Positions 55,207 through 62,350 of a stretch of DNA of 64,000 bases are shown in pieces. The notes beneath the pieces are model-generated. The model was given only the letters and a program-made list of their open reading frames with translations, had not been told where the DNA came from and did no database searches. The number at the start of each line of letters is the position of its first letter. Position 1 is the stretch's first letter. A program made the translations under genes and the position numbers. The stretch is from Alkalinema sp. CACIAM 70d (GTDB lineage: Bacteria > Cyanobacteriota > Cyanobacteriia > Leptolyngbyales > Leptolyngbyaceae): the NCBI GenBank assembly GCA_002148405.1, contig MUGG01000029.1, positions 1 through 64,000 on the forward strand, read 5' to 3'.

Positions 55207-56082
55207 CTAGATTAGCGCATCGGGATCGATGCCCTGCGATCGCAGAAGTTCGGCAAGGCGATCGGCGCGTTGGCGTTCGACTTCGGCCCGTTGCTGCTCT
55301 TGATCAGCCCGTTGGCGTTCGGCTTCGGCCCGTTGCTGTTCTTGATCAGCCCGTTGCTGTTCTTGATCAGCCCGTTGTTGTGCTTCTTCGGCGCGTTGGC
55401 GTTCGGCGGCGACTTTTTCGACGGCCCAGGGTAGGATTTGCCGATCGGGATCCCACCAGCGCAGCCAGTAGCCGGTGCGTTCTTCTTTTTGGCCGCGCCA
55501 GGTGCCGAGGAAGAGGTTGAGTTCTGGGATCCAGTGGTGGCCGTTTTCGTCGGGTTGTTCGAGTTGGTAGCCGGAGTCGGCGAGGCGATAGGTTTCTAGG
55601 AGGCCGCTGTCGGGTTCAAAGATGACGTAGGTGGGAACTTGCAGGACTTGTTCGTAGAAGAACCATTTGCCGGGGGGATAGGTGGGTTTGGAGGAGTATT
55701 CGTCGCCGTCGGTGGCGGAGAGGAATTCCATGACGATCGCGGGGGGGTCGCCTTCGAGGTGGGGGGTGTAGCTTTTGCGATCGGGGATGATGGTTTTGAC
55801 GGTGGGAACCCAGAGCCAGTCGGGGGCTTTGAGGATGAGTTCGTTGTTGACGGTGGCGCAGAGGCCGAAGTTGGAGGCAATCAGCATGGTGGGCTGAATG
55901 CGATCGGTGATTTCGAGGCTTTCTCGTAGGGCTCCGGCGAGGAGGGGTTGGCAGGTGTTTTCCACGGGTTTTTCTTCTAGCCGAAAGCCGTCGGGGAGGC
56001 GTTGCCAGGTGATGGTGAGGGGGGCGGGGGGATTGGTGGGGATTTCGGGGGGAGAGATTGGGCGATCGGGGGTGGTGACCAT
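55207..56082 (-). CDS. Uma2-family endonuclease-like protein with a repetitive coiled-coil tail
   Basis: 291 residues from ATG 56082 with AGGAAAACCCC upstream. The Uma2/DUF820 core is visible (NNELILKAPDWLWVPTVKTI, AIVMEFLSATDGDEYSSKPT, YPPGKWFFYEQVLQVPTYVI). Here the catalytic pattern is E-F after an APDW segment, typical of the larger Uma2 subclass. The last ~60 residues are a tandem heptad array of DQEQQRA / ERQRA units encoded by repeated 21-bp DNA blocks (about 55265-55400), an unstable coiled coil whose length probably varies between strains. Activity is inferred only from the family. Confidence 0.85.
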   Translation of the reverse strand: MVTTPDRPISPPEIPTNPPAPLTITWQRLPDGFRLEEKPVENTCQPLLAGALRESLEITDRIQPTMLIASNFGLCATVNNELILKAPDWLWVPTVKTIIPDRKSYTPHLEGDPPAIVMEFLSATDGDEYSSKPTYPPGKWFFYEQVLQVPTYVIFEPDSGLLETYRLADSGYQLEQPDENGHHWIPELNLFLGTWRGQKEERTGYWLRWWDPDRQILPWAVEKVAAERQRAEEAQQRADQEQQRADQEQQRAEAERQRADQEQQRAEVERQRADRLAELLRSQGIDPDALI

Positions 56083-56141
56083 GGGGTTTTCCTGCGATCG
56101 GATGGGTTTATTTTAGCTTGGGTGCAGTAGGCAGATGGCAG

Positions 56142-58100
56142 CTATACCCCAAACCAAGCTCCGAGTTTCATGATCGCGGTGGTGAAGGTGGGAAGGTATT
56201 TGGTGGCGAAGGTGGCGAGTTTGGAGCCTTTTTCAGCGATGTCGTTTAGGTCTTCAAGGTTTTCTTTGGCTTTTTTGAGGTAGTTTTCGGGGGTGGGTTG
56301 TTCTTGGGCGAGTTGGGCGAGGTTGTCGAGGTATTCGATCGCGCGGGTTTTGAAGCGATCGTCGAGATCGCAGTCGGGGGACTCGATCGCGCTGCGGAGT
56401 TGGCTAATCAGGTCGGCGAGTTCTTGTTTTTTGGGATCTTGGGTTTCTTGAAGGGCAGTTAAGTTTAGGGTGAGGTTGCCACTAATGTTTCCGGCGGCTG
56501 CGGCTCCATAACCTGTATTGATGGCGGACTTATCCTTAGCCACGTTAATATCACGTCCAGATTTATATGTCATAAAATATGTGCCTTTTTCAATAATTTT
56601 GTTCATTGGGCGTTGATTCGCGCTATATACCAAACCTTCCATCATAGTGATGGTTTTGTCTTTGTCTTGAATCGTTCTTTCAAGATAGCGAATTTCCTGG
56701 GTGGCTGCTTGGAGTTGAGTTTGGATTATATAGATATCCTGATAGAACTTTTCGTATGGTTGGACTTTGTCAGTGTCGGGTGGGAGAGTGGCTCGGACAA
56801 GGACACGATCTTTGTCTAGCTCGACCATAGCGTTGAGGCGGGCTTCGGGATTATCCTGTTGGAATTGGCTGAGGGCTTGGCGAAAGATGGCGGGTTCGGT
56901 GCCTCGGCGGAGGATGAAGTCGAGGGTGTCGGCGAATTTGTCTACGAGTTTTTCAAAGTCTCCGGGTTCAAAGCTGCCGGAGAGAGGGCGGCGGTTTTGG
57001 GGATTTCGATCGGGGGTGAGGTAGATGTAGTCGCAGGTAAGGTCGTCGAATTGGGTGTCGCTGTTGATTGTCCAGTTGGCGATGCAAGCTCCGGTGAGGG
57101 TGGCATGGCGAAAGTCAGTGCCGCCTGCTTTGGTGTTGGAGAGGTTGGCAAAGGTGAGGTCGGCTCCTTGCAAGTTGGATGCGGTCAGGTCTGCGCCTGC
57201 GAGGTTAGCTTTGACTAGATCTACTCCGGCAAGGTTTTGCGCACTCAGGTCGAGGTCAGGATACTGGCTGCTGCTGCCTTTGCGGCTAATCATTAGTTGC
57301 ATTCGGGTATAGGTAAAGTCGATATCCGATCGTTCGCCTTTTACGCCCGTCCAGTTGACATAGCGGGTATTAGCATCATTAAATTTGCAGTTGCTTAGTG
57401 TCGCGCCGCAGAAACGTACCCCTTGCAAATTCGAACCTTTAAAGTTGGTACCTGTGACATTTTGGAATTCTTTGATTGCTTCAACAAAGGTAAACAAAGT
57501 AACGGCCAGTAATACTATGAATGCAAAACTCCATCCTAATCCTGATACTATTTCGCCTTTACCAAATAATTCAATCGCCTTCAAGAGTATCCCTACATCT
57601 ATACCCGCTAATACACTTGCAAAAAGTGGGAAGCCACCTGTAGAAAACTCATTAGGATCTGAAGCATTATCGATATCCACAAACATTACTAGTGGTATCA
57701 ATCCAGCCACAATTCCAGAAATCAATGCAACGATTACTATTAATACAGCAAAAACTATGCTAGTCAGCACACCTCCTACACCTGATTCTAGAACTATACC
57801 TATAGTATCAAATGCAATTTTAGTACCATCATTAATTGAATTCAAAACTGAGAATGAACTAATTCCTGAAACCACTCCTAAAAGTACTAAGAAAAATATA
57901 TTTCTAATATGCTTTATAACTTTCTCAAAGCTTCTTCCAGCAACTACATTAATGAAGTTTGCATCTTTTAAATTAGCATTACGGAAATCACAACCTCGAA
58001 TATCTCTCCCCGAAAAATCCCAGCCTTCGCAGTCCATCCCACGAAAGGATAGATCTTGGAGGTCTTTTGGGAGGGGTTGGGTGAGGGGTTCGCGTGGCAT
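56142..58100 (-). CDS. Pentapeptide-repeat protein with a four-helix membrane insertion
   Basis: 652 residues from ATG 58100 (an in-frame TTG lies at 58130). A short pentapeptide block (LSFRGMDCEGWDFSGRDIRG, CDFRNANLKDANF) is followed by four or more hydrophobic helices (~65-215; IFFLVLLGVVSGISSFSVL; IVFAVLIVIVALISGIVAGL). A second pentapeptide block then follows (TNFKGSNLQGVRFCGATLSN; VDLVKANLAGADLTASNLQG). The C-terminal half has a coiled coil (QTQLQAATQEIRYLERTIQD), a GRDINVAKDKSAINTG beta-rich stretch and a terminal amphipathic helix (FATKYLPTFTTAIMKLGAWF). The membrane-encoding DNA is clearly more AT-rich than the rest. Function is unknown. Confidence 0.8.
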   Translation of the reverse strand: MPREPLTQPLPKDLQDLSFRGMDCEGWDFSGRDIRGCDFRNANLKDANFINVVAGRSFEKVIKHIRNIFFLVLLGVVSGISSFSVLNSINDGTKIAFDTIGIVLESGVGGVLTSIVFAVLIVIVALISGIVAGLIPLVMFVDIDNASDPNEFSTGGFPLFASVLAGIDVGILLKAIELFGKGEIVSGLGWSFAFIVLLAVTLFTFVEAIKEFQNVTGTNFKGSNLQGVRFCGATLSNCKFNDANTRYVNWTGVKGERSDIDFTYTRMQLMISRKGSSSQYPDLDLSAQNLAGVDLVKANLAGADLTASNLQGADLTFANLSNTKAGGTDFRHATLTGACIANWTINSDTQFDDLTCDYIYLTPDRNPQNRRPLSGSFEPGDFEKLVDKFADTLDFILRRGTEPAIFRQALSQFQQDNPEARLNAMVELDKDRVLVRATLPPDTDKVQPYEKFYQDIYIIQTQLQAATQEIRYLERTIQDKDKTITMMEGLVYSANQRPMNKIIEKGTYFMTYKSGRDINVAKDKSAINTGYGAAAAGNISGNLTLNLTALQETQDPKKQELADLISQLRSAIESPDCDLDDRFKTRAIEYLDNLAQLAQEQPTPENYLKKAKENLEDLNDIAEKGSKLATFATKYLPTFTTAIMKLGAWFGV

Positions 58101-58222
58101 AGCAGATGACGGAATGGACGCAGCAGGCAAGCTCTCGCCTATTATGTCCCATCTAAGGAAAACTCGCCATAGGAAGTTATAGAGATTCGATCTTTCTCAA
58201 TTTCTCGATTCTGCGACATCTC

Positions 58223-58307
58223 GGATCCCCTAAATCCCCCTTATTAAGGGGGACTTTGAACATTTTTCCGGTTCCCCCTTTTTTAAGGGGGGCTAGTAGG
58301 GGGGATC
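58223..58307. repeat. Short form of the CCCCCTAAATC repeat (copy 3)
   Basis: GGATCCCCTAAATCCCCC, the hairpin CCCCCTTATTAAGGGGG, ACTTTGAACATTTTTCC and CCCCCTTTTTTAAGGGGGG followed by GGGGGGATC. The central part of the long form is missing. Confidence 0.75.
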
Positions 58308-58404
58308 TCCTTCACAGCGTAGTCGAATCAACTCTCGCAGCATTATCTTTAACGTTAGTCGAACATTTATTACAGCATTCATCCCAACGTCGATCGCGTG
58401 GATT

Positions 58405-58487
58405 CGATCCCTAAATCCCCCTTCAAAAGGGACTTTGAATGCATTCTCTCATGTTCCCCCTTTTTTAAGGGGGGCCAGGGGGGATCG
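58405..58487. repeat. Short form of the CCCCCTAAATC repeat (copy 4)
   Basis: CGATCCCTAAATCCCCC, then CTTCAAAAGGGACTTTGAA, then CCCCCTTTTTTAAGGGGGG and GGGGGGATCG, as in copy 3 and 100 bp after it. It lies just upstream of the leader of small protein C. Confidence 0.75.
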
Positions 58488-58599
58488 AATCCAACCTCAA
58501 ACACGAGTATCAAATGATACACGTCCAATTTTCAAAACCCTATTGACAGACCCAAGTTTTATCCGTAGGCTTGTCTTTCATAGTAACGCCATGGAACCT

Positions 58600-58909
58600 T
58601 GCCCTCTCTCACTTGACGATGCGGCACGAACCCTGGAAGCGCTATGTCCAACCCGAAAATTTAGAGCACTACCCAGGATTGTTCGCACCAACCCTGAGTA
58701 GCTATCCCCCAAGCTGATTAGCCCAGCAAGGAGGCTTGTTAAGAATTTTAACATTCGATCGAGCCACCCTTGTTTGTGATGTCAAACCGGGGTGGTTCTA
58801 AGTTTTTGGGCTTCTTAAGACCCTCATCCCCAGCCCTTCTCCCGCACGCAGGAGAAGGGAGCAAGGTTGCAGCGGGATGATATTCACCACACCCAGGAGA
58901 AGCTCAATC
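58600..58909 (+). promoter_or_regulatory. Conserved structured leader upstream of broken small protein C
   Basis: Shared with leaders A and B: a hairpin at 58669-58701 (CTAC..CAGG / CCTG..GTAG), CCAGCAAGGAGGCTTG, AATTTTAACATTCGATC, and the main hairpin 58761-58798 with outer arms GAGCCACCC / GGGTGGTTC (one G-U pair) and inner arms GTTTG / CAAAC, then AGTTTTTGGGCTTCTTAA. Unlike A and B, about 75 bp (58820-58890, with inverted arms CCCTTCTCCC / GGAGAAGGG) are inserted before the ribosome-binding site CCAGGAGAAGCTC. Confidence 0.5.
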
Positions 58910-59122
58910 ATGGCTAAAGATACTCGCGATCGCGACGATCGTTCGATCGAACGCGACCGTCCATACATCCGCCTACAACTCTTCGGCACTCGCGAAACCG
59001 TCCAATCCACCATCGATCGAATGCACGCAACCGGCTTCATGGATAGGGTTTACTAGGGTCAACCCATGCCCGTTCCCGGCAACGAAGTCGAATGGGTTAG
59101 CGTCCTGTACCGTCAGTGGTAA
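58910..59122 (+). pseudogene. Small conserved protein (paralogue C) broken by an in-frame TAG
   Basis: The frame reads MAKDTRDRDDRSIERD..., then RLQLFGTRETVQSTIDRMHA and DRVY, stops at TAG 59054-59056, and continues in phase as GQPMPVPGNEVEWVSVLYRQ W to TAA 59120-59122. Paralogues A and B have Trp (TGG) exactly at the stop position (DRIRWS, DRIHWS), so a single TGG-to-TAG change explains the break. The leader and ribosome-binding site are intact, suggesting recent inactivation or readthrough. Confidence 0.75.
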
Positions 59123-59155
59123 ACGCCCAGCAATCGGTCAGGCTGCACGCAAATT

Positions 59156-59312
59156 CGATCCCCCTAAATCCCCCTTATTAAGGGGGACTTTGAGTCAATC
59201 AAGCAAAAAACAGCAATTCTATTAACTTTTCTCCTATTTTCTCTTGTTTCCCCCTTATTAAGGGGGGCTAGGGGGGATCGGAGCCATAGCATTGATCAAT
59301 CAATTTGGTATA
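59156..59312. repeat. MITE-like intergenic repeat, long form (copy 5)
   Basis: CGATCCCCCTAAATCCCCC, the hairpin CCCCCTTATTAAGGGGG, ACTTTGAGTCAATCAAGC, CTATTAACTTTTCTCC, CCCCCTTATTAAGGGGGG and GGGGGGATCGGAGCCATAGC, closely matching the copies at 10029 and 18728, though the outermost ends differ. Confidence 0.8.
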
Positions 59313-59379
59313 ACGTAATGTTTTTTCGACAACCGCCTAGTAAGGAACAACTTTGCTACAGTTTCCAGTGTCAAGTTCA

Positions 59380-59925
59380 TCAATCGCCCTTAATCAGTTG
59401 ATTCAGAATACTTCCCAGTTGCTCCAACGCTGCATTGGTCGATCGCTGTGTTTCGTCCATCCGTTCTAGTTGCTGCTGTTGGCGGTTCAACTGTTCCTGT
59501 TGATTAGTCACAAGCTGTTGCAGCAATAGCTGAGTTTGGTCTAAGCGATCGATATTTTGCTCCAATCGCTCCATCTGCCGTTGCTGCATGGCAAAAACTG
59601 CTTCCAGGCGTTCGGTTTGCCCCGTGAGGGCAATCAATCGCTCCTCATGGCCGTTAATCAGTCGCTGGGACTGGTAAATATATTCATCCAGACGGCTGTT
59701 TAGCCGATCGAAGCTTTCATGGGTTGATTCTGCATGATCTGTGAGGGCAATCAATCGCTCCTCATGGCCGTTGATCAGTCGCTGGGACTGGTAGATATAT
59801 TCATCCAGACGGCTGTTTAGCCGATCGAAACTTTCATGGGCTGATTCTGCATAACGAGCCGCTGACCCCACAATCGTAGTCACAGCCTCTAACTCGCTCT
59901 CAATCCGGTCTAATCGATCGGTCAT
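59380..59925 (-). CDS. Coiled-coil protein with an internal 39-residue duplication
   Basis: 181 residues from ATG 59925, which has AGGAGG four bases upstream. The protein is almost entirely predicted coiled coil (TDRLDRIESELEAVTTIVGS; QMERLEQNIDRLDQTQLLLQ; QQEQLNRQQQQLERMDE). The segment HESFDRLNSRLDEYIYQSQR plus LINGHEERLIALT occurs twice in tandem with almost identical DNA (59624-59740 and 59741-59857). There is no signal peptide or membrane helix. No function is recognised; such proteins are frequent next to cyanobacterial cell-envelope genes. Confidence 0.7.
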   Translation of the reverse strand: MTDRLDRIESELEAVTTIVGSAARYAESAHESFDRLNSRLDEYIYQSQRLINGHEERLIALTDHAESTHESFDRLNSRLDEYIYQSQRLINGHEERLIALTGQTERLEAVFAMQQRQMERLEQNIDRLDQTQLLLQQLVTNQQEQLNRQQQQLERMDETQRSTNAALEQLGSILNQLIKGD

Positions 59926-60027
59926 CCCGCCTCCTGGGTTTACTGTATAGAACAACTTTACCAAAATTTCTAGCGTTCAGTTGAGCAATTCACGTCAATT
60001 GATTCACAGGATTCATCACAGAATTGA

Positions 60028-61929
60028 TTAACGCTGTGGCAGCATTCGATCGGATTCCCCCGACTTTTTCTGCCGTTCCTGCTCTTCCTTAATCAACTGC
60101 AATACCTTCTGGCGTAGGGTTTCGTGACGCTCCACCCCCTCAAAGGCATAACGGTTATAGCCCGACTGGGTAATAATCGTCTCCAAATTCTTCACCCGTT
60201 CCCCCGAACCTGGGTGCGTCGAAGCCCACTCCGGAGGCCGCCGATCGCCCTTGCGTTTCTCCTCCTGTTGCATCGTCACCATCAAATTGCGTAACCCATC
60301 CGCTGCATAACCCGATGCCGCCAGCAATCGCGTTCCCACATCATCCGCTTGCCGTTCCATATCGCGACTGTAATTAAACACAATCAAATCACTGGCAAGT
60401 CCCCCCACATAGGGCACATACCCGATCACACTCGCAATCAAATTCCCCTGCGACATCAGTTGAAAGCCATGGGTCAGCGCCGCGTGGGAAATCTCATGGC
60501 CCAGCAACCCCGCTAACTCCGCCGTCGATCGACTCTTCACGATCGCCCCCGCATTAATAAAAATCTTGCCCCCCGGTAAGGCAAACGCATTCAGCTTGTC
60601 ATCCAAAATTACATTGAACTCATACTCAAAATCCTTACGTCCCGCGATCGCCGCCATCTTCTGCCCTAGTTCATTGACATAGGCCAGCACCTCCGCATCT
60701 TCCACCATCGGGACTTGTCGCTTCACCGATTTGGCAATGCTTTTACCCAAACCCGATTCCCCCCGCAGTAGCGAAATCGCACTCTGCGCCGCCGTAAAGG
60801 GCCCCAGCAATCCACCCGTAACCGCATACCCGATCGCGCCTGTGATGATATTGCCAATCACATTGCCAGTCACTTTTTTGCGTAGAGCTTTGCGGTAGCG
60901 TTCCAAATTTTCATCCGCCAATTGCACAAACGCATTGACTTCACTATGATCCGGATTCATCAAGGCAAACTGCCGTGCCGCGATCGACGCATCAATCCAG
61001 CGTTCCGCCTTCGCCAATGCCGCCACCCGCGCCTTAATCACCTCCGGTTCCTTGGGATAGTCCGCAGCCATCGCATCCAAGGCTTTCAACGCCTGGTCAG
61101 ACTTACCATACTTTTCATAGATTTTCAGCGCCAACAGTTGCCCCGGCAAAAACTGCGGGTAATTTTTCACCAGCAAATCGATCGCCACGATCGATCGGCT
61201 TTCCAGCCCCGCATCCCACCCCTGGTTCGCCTCCCGCCAATAGACCTTTCCCGCTGGCGGCAATTCCTCAGGATTCGTCATCAAGGGTGGCTGGGCAGCA
61301 CGTTCCGGCACATTCTCAAAGGTAGGCTTCACTGCCTTATACAGCGCCACCGCTGCTTCAATGTCCCCCGCTTGGTAGCGTCGATCGGCCTCCAGCAGTT
61401 TCTGATGCCGTTCCGTTTCCGCCTGTTTTTCCTCTGGCGTTTGCTCCGGGTTGAGGGGATCTTTCGGGAGTTCCAGCTTGGGTTTTGCGTCAGGATTGGG
61501 CTGGGGTTGAGAGACGGGATCGGGGGTAATGGTATCCGCTTTGGGAGAGGCCGTGGGTTGGGGAGTGGGAGGGTTGGGGAGTGGGAGCGTAGGAGAAGTT
61601 GTGGGGGAGACCGTGGGCGTTACTGTGGGGGAGACCGTGGGCGTTACTGTGGGGGAGACAGTGGGCGTTACTGGGGGCGTGGCAGTCGGTGTCGCAGTCG
61701 GTGTCGCAGTCGGTGTCGCAGTGGGGCTAGGACTGGGACTGGTGCTAGGACTGGGGGAGGCGATTACCGTCTGAGCCGCGATCGTGCGTAATCCGGGTGA
61801 CAGCGCTAGCAGTACTCCTAGGACAAACGGTAACACCTGCCGCTGAAGGATTCGTTGCAGTCGTTGCAAGGGCAGTCGTCGCAATTCCCCAAACCTCTGC
61901 GGCCCGTCCTGCTTACCCCGTTGCATCAT
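60028..61929 (-). CDS. M48-family metalloprotease with a TPR-like region and Pro/Thr-rich linker
   Basis: 633 residues; ATG 61929 and ATG 61926 are both possible, with GAGGAG upstream. A signal or anchor helix (VLPFVLGVLLALSPGLRTIA) is followed by a low-complexity TPTATP / TPTVSP linker (~55-120), then a TPR-like helical region (~165-330). The M48 protease domain has LLGHEISHAALTHGFQLMSQ (HExxH) and RDMERQADDVGTRLL (third ligand Glu). TASTHPGSGERVKNLE-like sequence near the end (ASTHPGSGERVKNLE) is also typical. The domain order differs from E. coli BepA, where TPR repeats follow the protease. A role in outer-membrane or envelope quality control is inferred. Confidence 0.85.
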   Translation of the reverse strand: MMQRGKQDGPQRFGELRRLPLQRLQRILQRQVLPFVLGVLLALSPGLRTIAAQTVIASPSPSTSPSPSPTATPTATPTATPTATPPVTPTVSPTVTPTVSPTVTPTVSPTTSPTLPLPNPPTPQPTASPKADTITPDPVSQPQPNPDAKPKLELPKDPLNPEQTPEEKQAETERHQKLLEADRRYQAGDIEAAVALYKAVKPTFENVPERAAQPPLMTNPEELPPAGKVYWREANQGWDAGLESRSIVAIDLLVKNYPQFLPGQLLALKIYEKYGKSDQALKALDAMAADYPKEPEVIKARVAALAKAERWIDASIAARQFALMNPDHSEVNAFVQLADENLERYRKALRKKVTGNVIGNIITGAIGYAVTGGLLGPFTAAQSAISLLRGESGLGKSIAKSVKRQVPMVEDAEVLAYVNELGQKMAAIAGRKDFEYEFNVILDDKLNAFALPGGKIFINAGAIVKSRSTAELAGLLGHEISHAALTHGFQLMSQGNLIASVIGYVPYVGGLASDLIVFNYSRDMERQADDVGTRLLAASGYAADGLRNLMVTMQQEEKRKGDRRPPEWASTHPGSGERVKNLETIITQSGYNRYAFEGVERHETLRQKVLQLIKEEQERQKKSGESDRMLPQR

Positions 61930-62070
61930 GGCTGTTGCCCTCTCCTCGATCGACGTCCTAGAAACAAGTTCCCAGACTGCTAATTTAACAATTTTTAGAA
62001 AGGATTTGGGGAAACGATATAAATTATGAAAGGGATTGCAACGTCACTAGAAAGATTGAGGAATCATCAG

Positions 62071-62343
62071 ATGGAAATCACGATCGAACATCAACCCAGT
62101 GAAGAAAAATTAGCGCAATTGGGCGTCAAACAGTGGCCAATTTGGACAAAGGAAGCATCACAGTTCGATTGGTTTTATGACGAATCGGAAACTTGCTATC
62201 TGCTGGAAGGGGATGTGACTGTCACGCCCGCTAATGGAGAAACCGTTCGGTTTGGTCAAGGAGATTTAGTCACGTTTCCCGCTGGCATGATTTGCGTGTG
62301 GACGATTCACAGGGATGTGAAAAAGCATTATGCTTTCGGATAA
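62071..62343 (+). CDS. Small cupin protein (Cupin_3 / DUF861 type)
   Basis: 90 residues from ATG 62071, preceded by GAGGA at 62058-62062. It matches the cupin_3 pattern: WPIWTKEASQFDWFYDESET, CYLLEGDVTVTPANGE, VRFGQGDLVTFPAGMICVWT, VKKHYAFG. The first cupin motif lacks the usual pair of His residues, as is common in this subgroup, so metal binding is uncertain. It is convergent with the caspase-like gene 7 bp away. Confidence 0.82.
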   Translation: MEITIEHQPSEEKLAQLGVKQWPIWTKEASQFDWFYDESETCYLLEGDVTVTPANGETVRFGQGDLVTFPAGMICVWTIHRDVKKHYAFG

Positions 62344-62350
62344 CGCTCCG

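Noticed and set aside
54233..55207. A 324-codon minus-strand frame very rich in Pro, Arg and His
   Set aside because: It is the alternative frame of the high-GC holB gene, which has clear clamp-loader motifs; extreme composition is a by-product.
58600..58909. Assignment of the small-gene leader to the glutamine riboswitch (glnA or downstream-peptide motif)
   Set aside because: The position before short ORFs is similar, but I could not match the conserved core of those motifs.
17348..59056. Stop-codon reassignment (TGA and TAG read as sense)
   Set aside because: The two interrupted genes use different stops at positions of different residues, while all other genes here end normally; independent mutations are simpler.
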